In this document: positions 45,483 through 59,000 of the stretch, one piece after another
How the letters are laid out: the number at the start of each line of letters is the position of its first letter
How positions within the stretch are numbered: position 1 is the first letter of the stretch
Made by a program: the position numbers and the translations under genes
Notes under the pieces: generated by a model
What the model was told of the DNA's origin: nothing
The model's database searches: none
The model's input: the letters and a program-made list of their open reading frames with translations, nothing else
Source of the DNA: Catenaria anguillulae PL171
Taxonomy: Eukaryota; Blastocladiomycota; Blastocladiomycetes; Blastocladiales; Catenariaceae
Direction of reading: 5' to 3'
Length of the DNA: 64,000 bases
Assembly (NCBI GenBank): GCA_002102555.1
Contig: MCFL01000072.1
Coordinates: 58,348 to 122,347, forward strand

Positions 45483-45805
45483 GTTTCCAATAGTCTTGAA
45501 CGAATCATTTGAATCAGGTCTTTCCCGTTCCGTGAGTTACGCTTGCTCAGTTCATACAATGTGATGATGAATATCATATCCGCCTTTCCTGTTATTTTTT
45601 AATGTAACCCAATGTTCTGATTGCCATGGTTCTCTGGTGACCTTTGCCTCTGTTGCTACAGAACGTAGCTGGGACGCGCTGATCGGTTGAGTGCAGACAT
45701 GCGAACAAGGCTCCTTGTCCAATGGCCAAGAGCAAACGCGAGCATACTCGGCCCGAACGACTATCAATGTATTCATCTGAGATGAACAGTCTTAACCATG
45801 CAACA

Positions 45806-47524
45806 ATGGCAGGATATGCAGTGCAAGTCGAGAACCGGCCCGTATGGGACCCGCTTGACTTTGACCAGGGTCAAGCGGCCACCTCGCAATTGGTCAGTAA
45901 CTTGCAAATCATTCAGATTGCAATGTCGCTGATTATGAATGGCCTCTTCATATTTGTTGCTGCGACAAAACGGCACTTGATGAGCAATGCTGCAAACCTG
46001 TTGACGGTCGTTGTGAGGTTCGTGACGATGATACGCGGGTCCAGAGCAAGCCAAGACCCATTTGACCAATACAAATACGCAATGCTGGTGAATCATGAAT
46101 GTATAGTGTCAGCAATTTCGTGTTTGCTCTCTACTTGTTGTCCGTCCGCATCCGCCTCGCCATCGACTTTTCATGGTCGCATGCATTCTGCCTGGAATTC
46201 GCCTTCGTAGTCGTGCTTTTCGTGTGTCTAGGCGCTTTCCACCTCACGGCCATCTGCCTCGAGCGATACCTGGCGCTTGTCCGGCTCGTGCGTGTGTCGA
46301 GGAAGCATGCACTCTTGGGTGTCGCAGCATCGTTCATGACAAGCGTTGTGCTGACGACCTTGCACTTTGTCCCGTTTGGGTCGGCTTTCATTTCAAGAGC
46401 TGGGTATGCGTCGCCACATCACGGTCAAAGATTCGCAAGGGTGCATGGCTCACTTTGGGTCTGTGCAAAGGATATACTGCTGTCCGACCCGTGCAGTATC
46501 ATGGCAAGGCGCAATCGATGCCACAGCAATGATTGTCCATTTCGTCGCCATCTTTGGTACGACTTCGCTTCAACACAACACATTGGTTCCTCGGTCACGT
46601 TCAAACCTACTCATCTGCTTTTGTTGCGACAGCCGGGTACTCGCTCATTTACATGCAGCTCCGCCGGCTCGCGCGCACTGCGAAATCGTCCATGAATGTC
46701 CCGAGCCTGGGTCCCACGACGATGGGTAATCTGGGCCATTCCCGATCTGTCATTGGCCGTAACTCCTTGTCCGCGAATCAGCAAAACAGTACCTCAGCGA
46801 CAAGCAAAGATCAATCGACCCGCACGGAACGTGTAACGCCCATCCTCGGGTACTGCAATCTTTGTCCTGGCTGTGGTCTTCAAGATATCTTGACGAAGAG
46901 TGCATTATTTCCAATTTTCAGGACGGCACAGCTCACTGAAACCGAAACCAAGGGCGGCGCAGGTGGAGCTGGATCCATGATCAAGAAGCTCTCCCCCATT
47001 CGGGCTCGAAGCACGTCCAGCGTCTCAACATCATTCCGACAGCCCAGCTTGTGGTCACTCGCAGTGCTGCCAACAAAACCCGAGTCAAGAGTCGTTTTGC
47101 GAGGCATGTTGTCGCTTTTGACGTACACGTATGATGCGGCTCCCTCATGTGCATTTCTTCTGGTGTAAAGTGAACCGAAGCTCATGACCTTTTTGTGTAT
47201 TCAGATGCTTTGTGGTTTCGTATTCTTACGTTTGTACGGGTCTGCTGATGGCTGTATGTCTCGCATTCAACAACTCACATGTGCTCGTTTTGTCGGGAAA
47301 ACAGTGTGGATGGCTCTCATACACCAAGACCGCCCGTCCGTTCCATTTGACTGGTGTATGTATACGTTGTCTTTCTTGGACATGATGTCCTCACGGCCGC
47401 TGACTGTCGTGAATCAGTTCTCGTCAGCACAAAGTTCCTTAGTGACATTGGCGACCCCATCATTCTATTCGTCCTTGACCGTCAGTTTCAGCAGGCGCTC
47501 AAAGAGACGCTTGGGTGGTTATGA
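45806..47524 (+). CDS. Rhodopsin-like (class A) GPCR, tandem copy 3
   Basis: This is the cleanest and most diverged of the three. Exon 1 (45806-46017) opens MAGYAVQVENRPVWDPLDFD, then NLQIIQIAMSLIMNGLFIFV (helix 1) and HLMSNAANLLTVVV. An 89-bp phase 2 intron (46018-46106) leads to SVSNFVFALYLLSVRIRLAI (helix 2). Then come AFCLEFAFVVVLFVCLGAFH, LTAICLERYLALVRLVRVSR (helix 3, E/DRY type) and SFMTSVVLTTLHFVPFGSAF (helix 4). Helix 5 is DATAMIVHFVAIFG joined to YSLIYMQLRRLAR. The third intracellular loop is long and Ser/Thr-rich (NSLSANQQNSTSATSKDQST), a possible kinase/arrestin-type regulatory site. The end is DRQFQQALKETLGWL, stop at 47522-47524. About five introns are inferred; those after helix 4 are approximate. 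Confidence 0.75.
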
Positions 47525-47834
47525 AGCAGTGCCCATGTACCTCTAAGAATACATGCACCTTGTCCTGTGCTGCTGAGATGGGTTGATTGCGGCAGATCAG
47601 GGAGGCAACAACAGACGAAAACGAATTCCATGGGCGATGGACTACTAAGTTGGTGCAACTGGAGAATAAAGGTATTCATGACGCGAGGGATGTGAAGAAA
47701 CTGGGAACTAGTGAGGCGTGAAACAGACAATCAGGGTGAGTCTAAACGAAAGGATGGGAAAAAAAATCGTGGAGCAAAAATGCAAGTGCGTGAAGAAGAT
47801 GGAGAGAATAGAGGATAGAGGAAGGCGACTCAAC
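47525..47834. other. Convergent intergenic region, nothing recognised
   Basis: 310 bp between the GPCR copy 3 stop and the COQ2 stop, purine-rich. Confidence 0.5.
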
Positions 47835-48909
47835 TCATAACCGCCGCCGAAGAGGGCACCGCCGTGACACCCGCCTTCTTGTCTTTTTGGAATCAAGGTG
47901 ATCCTCGTCCTCAAGGGCAGCCACCTTCAAACCATACTCGACCGCCAACCCCGCAGCCAGAAACACGCCGGCCCACTTGCTGGCCCTGAACGCCCACCCG
48001 CAACTTGCCGGATCATCCAGCCTCGCCTTCCACGTGACATAAACCATGTTGCCGACGGCACCCGCGGCACCGGCAAAGTATGCCGGCCCAAGCCCGCCCA
48101 CAACGCCCGTGCCAACCAATCCCGCGCCGGCCAAAACGCTCAACCCAGTGAGAATGGGCTTTGTGCGATCGGCAAACGCCAATGCCGTGGATTTGACGCC
48201 CACGGCCACGTCGTCCTTCTTGTCCTGATGCGCATAGAGTGTGTCGTAAACGAGCGTCCAGCACACGCCGGCGCCGTACATGGGCAGGATCAGATCCAGC
48301 GGCAGCGTGTTGGTCATGGCCGTGTACCCGACAAGCGCGCCCCAGTTGAATGTGAGCCCTAGGATGAATTGCGGGTAGTAGGTGATGCGTTTCATTGCCG
48401 GATATAGGGCAACGAGGACGAGCGACGACGAGCCAAGAAGAATGCTATGGACAATGTGCAGTGGGATTGCCTGGTGAGTAACGAAACATGAACGCGAAAA
48501 AATGCGAGAAAGAGATACCTATTCCAGTTGAGAGCACTCAACACGGCCGCCCCACCGGCGAGCTGAACGCCCAAAAATGCAACTGCTTGCGGGACCGTGA
48601 CTGTACCAGCAGCCAGTGGCCTCGTCTTTGTGCGCTCGACCTTCTTGTCAAAGTCGCGGTCCCACAAATCGTTGACTGTACACCTGCACCGCGCATGATG
48701 AATGCGCCCGTGCCAAACATGGCCAGAGTGCCTGCCGTGGTCGTGACGGGGTAGAGCTCGGGGTGGATTGCGCCGGCGAGCAGGATGGACCAGGTACAGG
48801 GCAAGTAGAGCAAGTAGGTGCCGATGGGCTTGTCGATGCGCGCGAGTTGCTGGTATGGCAACGTGCGCGCATGGAGGGTGCGGGCTGCGAGCGAGGCACG
48901 GGCAAGCAT
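47835..48909 (-). CDS. COQ2: 4-hydroxybenzoate polyprenyltransferase (ubiquinone synthesis)
   Basis: COQ2 joins the polyprenyl tail to 4-hydroxybenzoate in the mitochondrial inner membrane. The ATG at 48909 starts a basic, Arg-rich targeting peptide ([20 protein letters not shown]). The first substrate motif region follows ([18 protein letters not shown]), then the Asp-rich prenyl-diphosphate site [20 protein letters not shown]. After an intron (about 48471-48516) come the helices [20 protein letters not shown] and the second Asp-rich site [20 protein letters not shown]. One -1 slip lies near 48685, between GAGVQ/CTVNDLW. The C terminus after [10 protein letters not shown] may be altered by another slip. 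It is divergent from DNAH1 across 1.16 kb. Confidence 0.9.
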
Positions 48910-50073
48910 GATTGTGTCGTGTGATGGGTTGTGTGAATGTCTTGATGGAGAGAAGTGAAGTGCAGGTCTGAGCACGATGCGGTGTCGGACAATGATGAGG
49001 CGGGTTGTGGTTGAAATTGAAGCCTTTGTCGCTGAAAAACGCAAGCGACGAGTCGAGAGAGAAACGCTGTGCTTCCGTGTGGTCAACAATCGCAGAGACG
49101 AGCAGAGTGTGACGTGCATAAAACATGGGCAGACGGCCATAGTATTAGCAACAGAGCGCAAGTCGAGAGAGGTTGGAGCTAGACTCGATATATACCTGCG
49201 ACAGCGGAATCCGGGAGACGACGTAGGATCGGAAAGTGGAGAGTGGACAGCAGCTCTAGAGTGGCACAGGGGGCTGTCAGATACAGCTGGACCGGTCCAA
49301 TCGCAATAGAATGATGGATTGATTGGATGGAGCAGGCGAGGATGTGATTGAGAAACGGTGTCGGCAGACGTAAGGCCGCAGGCAGCACCTGGAACATGTG
49401 TGCCAAGAAAGGCCGGAACTTGAAACGGACGGACATGCATGAGAGCCAATTGAAAACAACCGACAATTAGACGTGGGGATCGGGAGCGAAACGAAACGAA
49501 ACGAGTGAAGTTGCGTCTTTCGTTGCGTTTCAGATCCGGGCCAGGTGCTTGCAAATCACACGCGGGCTCGGAAAAACAGGGCACGGCAGAAAGAACTCGA
49601 AGCGGTGCCACCCGCTGTGATGCAGTGCAGTGCAGTGCAGTGGCACTCAATTAGATTTGGTTGCGACCGCCACCGCTGCAGTGTTGATTGGGTGACAATG
49701 ATGGGGCGGTGATGGGAGCCAAGGCCACGACGGTCGAAAGCGGATGAACTCTGCTCTGGCTGCCACTCGAGTGCGGAATGATGAAGATGGGAGGGATTCG
49801 GACTGCCACAGTGCCCGGTTCATGTGAAATGCTCAAGTTATTAGTTTTTACTTATGCTGCCTGTGGTGTTGGCTAATGCTTTATGGTATGTCAAAACTGC
49901 ACGCTTCCATGTGATTCCAAAGGGTTCCTGACCTGACAGCACGAGATGAATCATGGTAGGATCGGAGTGCCACAGCTCGTTGTTGTTTCAGGTGATCACC
50001 ATGGCCAATCAATCAGCAATGGCACGCGTACTAGCCTCTTGGCTTCTTCCCACGTCAAGCCGCCAGCGGCCGT
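48910..50073. other. Divergent intergenic region COQ2/DNAH1
   Basis: 1.16 kb with no supported gene. A GCAGT microsatellite lies at about 49620-49641 and CGAAA repeats (GAAACGAAACGAAACGA) near 49488-49504. It should hold both promoters. Confidence 0.5.
49620..49641. repeat. GCAGT pentanucleotide microsatellite
   Basis: About four copies in the COQ2/DNAH1 intergenic region. Confidence 0.85.
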
Positions 50074-53000
50074 ATGAGCGAAGAATGTAGGCCGAGCAAC
50101 ATGAATGGCAATTCGCAATCAACTCACCGCAATGGCAACGGCAACGGGATCATGCCAACCCCGCCGCCGCTGCCCCTCTCGACGGCCAAGCGGCGGCCAA
50201 TGGCGCTGCCTTTGCCTTCCCTCCATACCATGTTAGCACCACGCAGGAAAGCAAGCCGTGCCGACAACCATGCCACCCCTCCCGGGAACTTTCTCAAACC
50301 TTCGCGCATCGCATGCCGTGCTCCCGAGCCTCGGTCTCTCTGCTCCCGCTCCACTCGCATCAGCCAATGATCTCACGAACGCCAATACCATCGACACGAG
50401 TTTGCTGATCACGTCACGCTCCATTGGTCGCCCGCTTTCACGCGAGCACTCGTCCATCGAAACGCTAGATGCTCCTTCACCGCTCGCAGCGGCTGCCGGC
50501 GGTGACCAGGCCGCCGACGAAAACCTGACGCTTGAGCCCAAAGTTATTCGCCCGTTTCAGCCGCGGCCTGGCGAGACTCCACGGCGTGTCGAGATGAGCG
50601 CAAGCGCAGGTTATTTGCGACGCAAGATGTCGCGTCAATTCTCGAGTTGGATATGGGGATTGCTCCTCAAGGCACGCTCAGATTTCTTTCAACTCATTCG
50701 TCAATGTCGACTAATGTCAAATGTAACATGCAGATTTGCAAACAAGTTTGCCGCTGCACGCATTCGACAATACAGACTTTGAAGCCAGGCATTACATGGA
50801 ATGGCTCAACATGGACAAGCCAGCCATTCACGTGTTCAAAAAGCTCGTGCCCCGGATCGAGGCTGTTTCGGATTCGTCTTCTGTGCTGCCGGCATCGGTC
50901 CCCGTCCCTGCACACGTGTATTTCGAAGGAAATTGGCAGTCCAAGACGGCGCATGTCACTGGGTATGATACGGTCAAGGACCTGTGGCGCGTTGAGGTGA
51001 GTAACGAGGCAGAGACGGTGACGGTATTATTGCCACGGTTCGTCACGCCCGCATTCTCTGTGATTGTTTTCGTCGACATGTTCATTGACGAATGGTCGTC
51101 CGCAGCATTTTTATTCACTTTCTTGCCGAGGATGCACGAGTTTTTGCACATCGGATCGCACATGCCCTTCACGCGTATCGCGAGGCGTGCTCGCTCTTGG
51201 TCCGTGTCGTTTCCCACCATATCTCGCTCATTATAGCTGACCGACTACGGAATTTTGACCCACAGAAACTTGCAATCTTCACTGAATCAATGCCTCCATT
51301 AAGCTCGTCGTCGCTTGCACCTTCGACCCTCGCATCAATCGCCGCACGCGCCACGCGAAGACTCGACCCGCGCGTCGTCACGGCCCTCGCCCTCAACAAT
51401 CCAAAGACTACACCTCCGATCCTCACTCATCTGCGCACGCAATGCAACCAGGCATACGCAACGGCCACAAAGGCCATGGCACTCACGCGCGAGCTCGCGC
51501 ACCCCGCACAAGCACCAAAGTATTCGTACCTGGCACTGACACTGCCCGAGTCCCTGGTCGATCCCATTGCCTCGCTAGCGCATGCCCAGCAAGCGCGCAT
51601 CAACAAGCACCTGTTGCTGGTTACCGAAACCTTGGGCACCGAGCCGCTCGACAAGCGGCGCGCGCATTTCGCATTCACCTCATTTCTCACAAAGCCCGCC
51701 GTGCTCACGACCTGGCGCGACGTCCGCACCTTGTGTGCTCAAGTGGCCGAGACTGCCCCGCTGCTCGTTGCCACGGCCACGCCAGCCGCAAACGGCGCCA
51801 GCACGGGCGTGATTGTAAAGACAATGCGCATTGACGAGCTCGAGGCAGAGCAGGCTGCGCACATGGCGCTGCAGCGCACGTGGATTCACAGTGAGTGGGC
51901 CGTCAGCGTGCAGCGGACTGTAGAGCAAGGGTTGGCGCAAGTCGGCAAGGGCTGGTACAACACGGGCGTTAGCAGCTACGAGGTGTATGCAATGAGCAGG
52001 CTGCGTGGCTTGTTGACGGCCATTCGCTTTTGCATGCAGGATGCCATCCGCAGTCTGGTGATGCGGTCGCTTGCAGCTTACATTGGCATGCTCAAGGGTG
52101 TTCCCGGAACAAAGCCGCTGTTGCATTTGGACCTTGTGTTTCGCGACGGCGCCATTGTTTATGATGTGCCGTGGGCCACGGTCGAGGCGGCATTGCTTGG
52201 ATTGGTCGACAAGGCCCTGGGCGTGTGCGAGGGCATCCCCGATTTGGAGCCAAGGGTCCTCAAGCACTTGTTTTGGGCGACAAAGCCCGTTCTCGCAAGT
52301 CCTGCCAGAGGCGAAGAGGTGGTGCAACGGACAAGGGACACAGCAAAGCAGGTGTTGGACGAGCTCAGGCAAGCGCTCGAGGCACATCGCAGGCAGTTTG
52401 ATGGACACTTGCCATTGCTGCAAATTCAGGTAGCCACGTTTGCGGCAGAGTACGAGGCGGGTAACAAGACGGTGGCGGATATGGAGGCAGACATGGCCAA
52501 ATTTCAGTGGGAGTGGGAGGTGCTTGACAAGCAGCTTGCCGCGCCGAGTGTTGTGGGCAACATTGTCAGCGTCCATTGTGACGTGTTGCGCAAGGAGCTG
52601 AAAAAGGACTTGAGCAAGGTCGTGCTCGAGATCTTGGCACGGCGGACCGCAAAGCAGGCGCTGGCTATTTCGGCGCAATTCAACAAGATGGCGGCAAGGT
52701 GCAAGGAAAAGCCCGTCAAGGCCGAAGAGTTGGGCGAGTTGCGCGAGTATGTGGCGGGCGTCCCTGCTCTTGTGGCCGAACTGCAGACGCAAATGGAAGC
52801 CATGATGCATGATTTCGGGGTTCTCGACAAGTACAAGTACGAGCTGGCCAACGACGATTTCAAGGCCAAATGGGCAGCGTATGCGTGGCCGCTGCAAATG
52901 GACAAGTTACTCAAGCAGGCCGAGGAAAATTTGGCGACCGACGAGCAAAACTTCATCCGCAACTTGCAGTCGGACCAGGAGCTCTTCAAGGAAAAGCTGC

Positions 53001-56000
53001 ATCATCTCAGCGGTGTAATTGCCGATTTCGCGCACCACGCCGACCTGGCTCGGCTTGCCGAAATTGTGGCCGAGGTGCAAAAGGTTGGACTTGAGCTCAA
53101 AGAAGCACAAGCGTTGGCGCAGCTGTACAATGCGCGTGAGCGGCTCTTCAACATGCCCGTCACAAACTATGACGAAGTCATGGCACTTATCAAGGACTTT
53201 GACCCGTACAAGACACTGTGGACCAGTGCGGCCGACTGGATCAAGTGGAAGGGTGGGTGGTTGAATGGGAACTTTCTCGATTTGGTTGCCGAGGAAGTGG
53301 AAAAGAACCTCATGGGCGCTTGGCGTGCCATGTTCAAGACCGTCAAGACGTTCAAGCATTCGCCGGGGTGCCTGGCAGTCGCCACACAGCTCAAGGACGA
53401 GATGGATGCATTCAAGCCGTCACTGCCATTGATTCAAGCTTTGCGCAATCCAGGCATGCGCGACAGGCACTGGGACAAGCTGGCCGAGATGCTGGGCACA
53501 AACGGCATTCGGCCCACACAAGCCACCACGTTGGCAGACTTGCTCAAGATGCAGCTCATGGACAAGATGGACGTGCTTTCCAAAGTATCCGAAGAGGCCG
53601 GAAAGGAGTATGCGATCGAGGCAGCACTCGACAAGATGGAAAACGAGTGGAAATCAGTGGTGCTCGAAGTGTTGCCGTACCGCGAAACGGGCACGTTTAT
53701 CATGAAGCTCGCCGACGAGACGACTCGCTTGCTCGACGACCACCTCGTCATGACCCAGTCCATGAATTTCTCGCCTTCAAGAAGCCGTTTGCCGAGCGCA
53801 TCACGCTGTGGGAATCCAAGTTGCGCGTCATGCAAGAAGTGCTTGAGGAATGGACAATGTGCCAACGCCAGTGGATGTACTTGGAACCGATCTTTGGGTC
53901 AGCGGATATTGTGCGCCAGCTGCCGCAAGAGTCGAAGCGATTTGCCGCTGTCGACAAGACGTGGCGGAAAGCAATGGCAAATGCGCAAGCACACCCGGGG
54001 GTGGTCGAGACGTGCTCAGACGCCAAACTGCTCGATTCGTTCCGAGAGGCAAACAAGTTGCTCGAGATGGTGGCAAAGGGTCTGTCTGCGTACCTTGAGT
54101 CCAAGCGCATTGCGTTCCCGCGCTTCTTCTTCTTGTCGGACGACGAATTGCTCCAGATCTTGTCGCAAACGCGCGACCCAACCGCCGTGCAGCCGCACTT
54201 GCGGAAAACATTCGAAAACATGACCGAGCTCAAGTTTTCGGGCAAGGACAACCTCATCACAGCTATGTACTCGTCTGACGGCGAGTGCGTCGAGTTCAAT
54301 GAGCCGTTCTACCCCGTCGGGAATGTCGAGGATTGGCTGCTCAAGGTCGAGGCGACCATGAAGTCGTCGCTGCGACACGTACTCAAGATGGCCATTGCCG
54401 ACTATCCAGTCAAGAAGCGCGAGCAGTGGGTGCTGGATTGGCCGGGACAACTGGTGATTGCTGGCAGTCAAGTGTACTTTACGCAAGCAGTCACACAGGC
54501 GATTGAGCAGGGCATGCTGCGGGAAATGTATGCGTCGCAACTGCAGGCGCTCGATGGCCTTGTGTCACTGGTCCGAGGGGATTTGAGCCCAATCGCCCGT
54601 AGCAGTATTGGAGCCCTGATTGTCATTGATGTGCATGCACGGGATCTCGTCCGGCAGCTCATGGAGAACAATATCGACAATCCCAACGACTTTGAGTGGA
54701 TCTCGCAACTGCGGTACTATTGGGAGGCGGATGAGGATTTGCATGTACGCATCGTGAATGCACATTTCAAGTACGGCTACGAGTATCTCGGCAACAATGG
54801 CCGGCTCGTCATCACGCCGCTCACGGATCGGTGTTACTTGACGTTGACGGCCGCCATGCATCTGGGCATGGGTGGCGCACCGGCTGGGCCGGCGGGCACG
54901 GGCAAGACGGAAACAACCAAGGATTTGGCAAAGGCATTGGCGAAGCAGTGTGTCGTCTTCAACTGTTCGGATCAGCTCGATTACTTGGCCATGGCAAAGT
55001 TTTTCAAGGGCTTGTCATCCTCAGGAGCTTGGGCATGTTTTGACGAGTTCAACCGCATTGATATCGAGGTGCTCTCCGTCATTGCCCAGCAAATCACCAC
55101 CATCCAAAAAGCCGTTGCCGCGGGCATGTCCAAGTTTGTTTTTGAGGGTGTTGAACTCAAACTCGACCCGACCAACGCCATTTTTATCACCATGAACCCT
55201 GGTTACGCGGGGCGTACGGAGCTTCCCGACAACCTCAAGGCACTCTTCCGACCCGTCGCCATGATGATTCCCGACTATGCCATGATTGGCGAAATTTCGC
55301 TGTTCTCGTTTGGTTTCTCCGAGGCCAAGGTGCTGGCGCAAAAGATGGTGGCCACATTCCGCTTGTCATCCGAGCAATTGTCATCGCAAGACCATTACGA
55401 TTTTGGTATGCGTGCCGTCAAGACGGTCATTTCCGCGGCGGGCAACCTCAAGCGACAATACCCAGACTCGCCCGAAGACTTGCTGCTGCTGCGGGCATTA
55501 TGCGACGTCAATGTGCCCAAGTTCTTGGCCGAGGACGTGCCGCTGTTCCATGGAATCATTTCTGACTTGTTCCCGGGGATTCCCATGCCCAAATCCGACC
55601 ACGGCGCCTTGCTCGAAGCCCTTGCAAAGGTCTGCGTCAAGTCACATTTGATGCCCGAAGAGTCGTTCTTGGGCAAGTGCTTGCAAATGTACGACACCAT
55701 CAATGTGCGCCACGGCATGATGTTGGTTGGTCCGACAGGCGGTGGGAAAACATCCTGTTACCGCATGCTCCGAGACGCTTTGGGCGAAGCAGGCATTTGC
55801 AAGGTGCGCGTTGATGCGCTCAATCCAAAGTCCATTACCATGGGTCAGTTGTATGGTGAGTTTGACGAGCAGACGCATGAATGGACCGACGGTATCTTGT
55901 CTTCCATGGTCCGTGATGGCGCCGCCGACACGTCGCCCGACCGCAAGTGGTACATTTTCGATGGGCCCGTGGATGCCATGTGGATTGAGACCATGAATAC

Positions 56001-59000
56001 TGTACTGGACGACAACAAGAAGCTGTGCTTGACTTCGGGTGAGATCATCAAGCTGATCCCGACCCAAACGCTCATCTTTGAGGTGGACAACTTGGCACAT
56101 GCGTCGCCTGCCACCGTGTCAAGGTGTGGCATGGTGTACATGGAGCCTGGTGCGCTTGGGTTGCTACCATTGGTCAAGCGCTGGGTCAGCAGGCGTGCAC
56201 TACCCGAAACTATTTCACAACCACTCGTGCAATTGTACCAAAAGCACGGGTTCTTGGCCATTGAGTTTACACGCCGGTCCATCAAGGAGCCTGTTGCGAC
56301 AACCGATGGAAGTCTGCTCGAGTCGAGTCTCAAGATTGTGGGTGCCATGCTCGACAAGATCAAAACAGAAGAGGATGCCAATGCTCCGATCAAGCATCTC
56401 GAGTCCATTTTCTACTTTTCGCTCGTTTGGTCTGCCGGTGCGACGGCAGACGGCCCATCACGCGCCAAGTTCAGTGCGTGGATGCAAGGCATTATTTCCA
56501 ACTTGCCGCAATCGGGCCTGCTGCATGATTTCCGTTACGATCTCGAGACAGCCAAATGGGTTCCGTGGATGGAGGGGTCTGGTCCTGGGCGCAACGGCAT
56601 GATGGTTGCCACCATGGACACGATCCGACACGAGTACCTGCTCGATTTGTTGCTGCACGCCGAGTGTCCCGTTCTTTGTACGGGTCCAACGGGTACGGGC
56701 AAGACGGTGGCCGTTCAAGAAAAGATTATGAGGCGCATGGCGGAAAACTTTTCGCCCATCATTGTCAACTTTTCGGCGCGAACGTCGGCCAACCAGACGC
56801 AAGACTTGCTCGATTCCAAGATGGAAAAGCGCCGCAAGGGTGTGTACGGCCCGCCGTTGGGCAAGAAACTCGTCATTTTTATTGATGACCTCAACATGCC
56901 ACAAATGGAGTCCACTGGCGCGCAACCGCCCATTGAGTTGATTCGGCAGTGGATGGATTACGGCGGGTGGTTTGATCGCAAGCAGGTCGGCAAGTTTATG
57001 GAGCTGGTCGACATTGTCTTTGTGGCCGCCATGGGCCCGCCTGGTGGTGGTCGCAATCCAGTCACGCAGCGGCTCACTCGGCACTTCAACTTGCTCAGCT
57101 TTGTGGAAATGGACAATGCCAGTTTGAGCCACATCTTTACCACCATTTTGTCGACCGTCACGAGCTCTCACAACGACTTTGCGCCCGACTTCGCCAAGAA
57201 AATGGTCAGCGCCAGTATCGCTGTATACAACACTCTGCGTCAAGAGCTCCTCCCCACACCGTCCAAATCGCACTACACGTACAACTTGCGCGATCTGTCC
57301 AAGGTGTTCCAAGGTATTCTCATGGCCAACCACAAGACGATTGAATCGGCCGATGATTTCGTGCTGCTTTGGCTGCACGAGTCACAGCGTGTATTTGCTG
57401 ACCGATTGGTTGACACCAACGATCGCACTTGGTTCCGCAACCTCATTCAAAAGACCATGGCCAACCACCTCGAGATGCGATGGGAAGAGGTGGTCAAAGT
57501 CGAGCCGATCCTGTTCGGTGACTACTTGGTTCCGGGTGCCGACCCAAAGCAGTATGTGCAAGTCAAGGACCTGAAAAAGCTCGTCAAGCTGACCGAAGAG
57601 TACCTTGAGGACTACAACAATCAAGTCAGCAAGCCCATGAAACTCGTCATGTTCTTGGACGCCATTGAACACGTGTCTCGTATTTGCCGCATCTTGCGCC
57701 AGCCCGGTGGCAATGCGCTCTTGCTCGGTGTAGGCGGCAGTGGTCGCCAAAGTCTTGCACGACTGGCGTGCCACATGGAGGAGTACGAGTGCATTCAAGT
57801 GGAAATATCGAAAAACTATGGCCAAAACGAGTGGAAGGAAGACCTCAAGCGTGTCCTGTTCCGTGCTGGCATGGATGCTCAGCCCGTTGTCTTCTTGTAC
57901 TGCGATACCCAAGTCTTTCAAGAAAGCTGTGTCGAGGACGTGAACAACTTGCTCAACGCCGGCGACGTGCCAAACTCTACACAAATGACGATTTGGACAA
58001 ATTTACCAGGCCATGCGCCCAATTACCAAGACGCTGGGCAGATTGCCACAAAGGAAAACATGTTTAGTACGTACCTCAACCGCGTCCGCGAAAATGTCCA
58101 CATTGTGTTTTGCATGTCGCCAATTGGCGACGCGTTCCGCAACCGATTGCGCATGTTCCCGTCGCTCGTCAATTGCTGCACCATCGACTGGTTTACCATG
58201 TGGCCCGAGGAAGCGCTACGATCTGTCGCGGCCAATGCCATGGCCGAGGTGGCGGATTTGGGGACCGAGGTCATTTTGGAGGGCATTGTCACTTTGTGTG
58301 TCGTGATGCACGAATCAGTTCGCGACAAGTGCGTCGAGTTTCGACAGCAGTTGGGCCGCAACAATTACATCACCCCACGTCGTACCTCGAGCTACTCGCC
58401 TTGTACAAGAAGCTGCTCGACAAGAAACGCGGCGAGGTGCAAGCCTTACGCAACGGACTGCCACGGGTCTCGACAAGTTGCTGAATGCGACCAAGGAAGT
58501 GCAGGTGCTGCAAGAGGAGCTCGAGGCCATGCAGCCCATGCTGCTTCAAACCTCGCAAGAGACCGAGTTTGCCATGAAAAAGATTGCCGCCGATAAAATC
58601 AAGGCCGAGGAGATTAGGACGGTTGTGCAGCGCGAGGAGACCGAAGCATCAAAAAAGGCGGAGGAGACCAAGAACATTGCCGACGACGCTCAACGCGACT
58701 TGGATGAGGCATTGCCTGCGCTGGCGGCCGCCCTCGAGTCACTCAACTCGCTCAGTAAGAACGACGTGATCGAGGTTCGCAGTATGCAGCGCCCGCCCGA
58801 AGGTGTCAAGCTCGTCATGGAAGCCGTGTGCATCATGAAGGGACTCAAACCAAAGAAGGTTGATGGTGACAAGCCCGGCAAGAAGGTGGACGATTACTGG
58901 GAAGTTGGCAAGTCGATGCTTTCGGAGCCAGCCAAGTTTTTGGACTCGCTCATGACATTTGACAAGGACAACATTCCCGAGGCTGTCGTGACCAAGATCA

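Noticed and set aside
53700-53850. Programmed -1 frameshifting in DNAH1
   Set aside because: The break is repaired by a single base in a C run, no slippery heptamer is evident, and similar breaks occur in many unrelated genes nearby.
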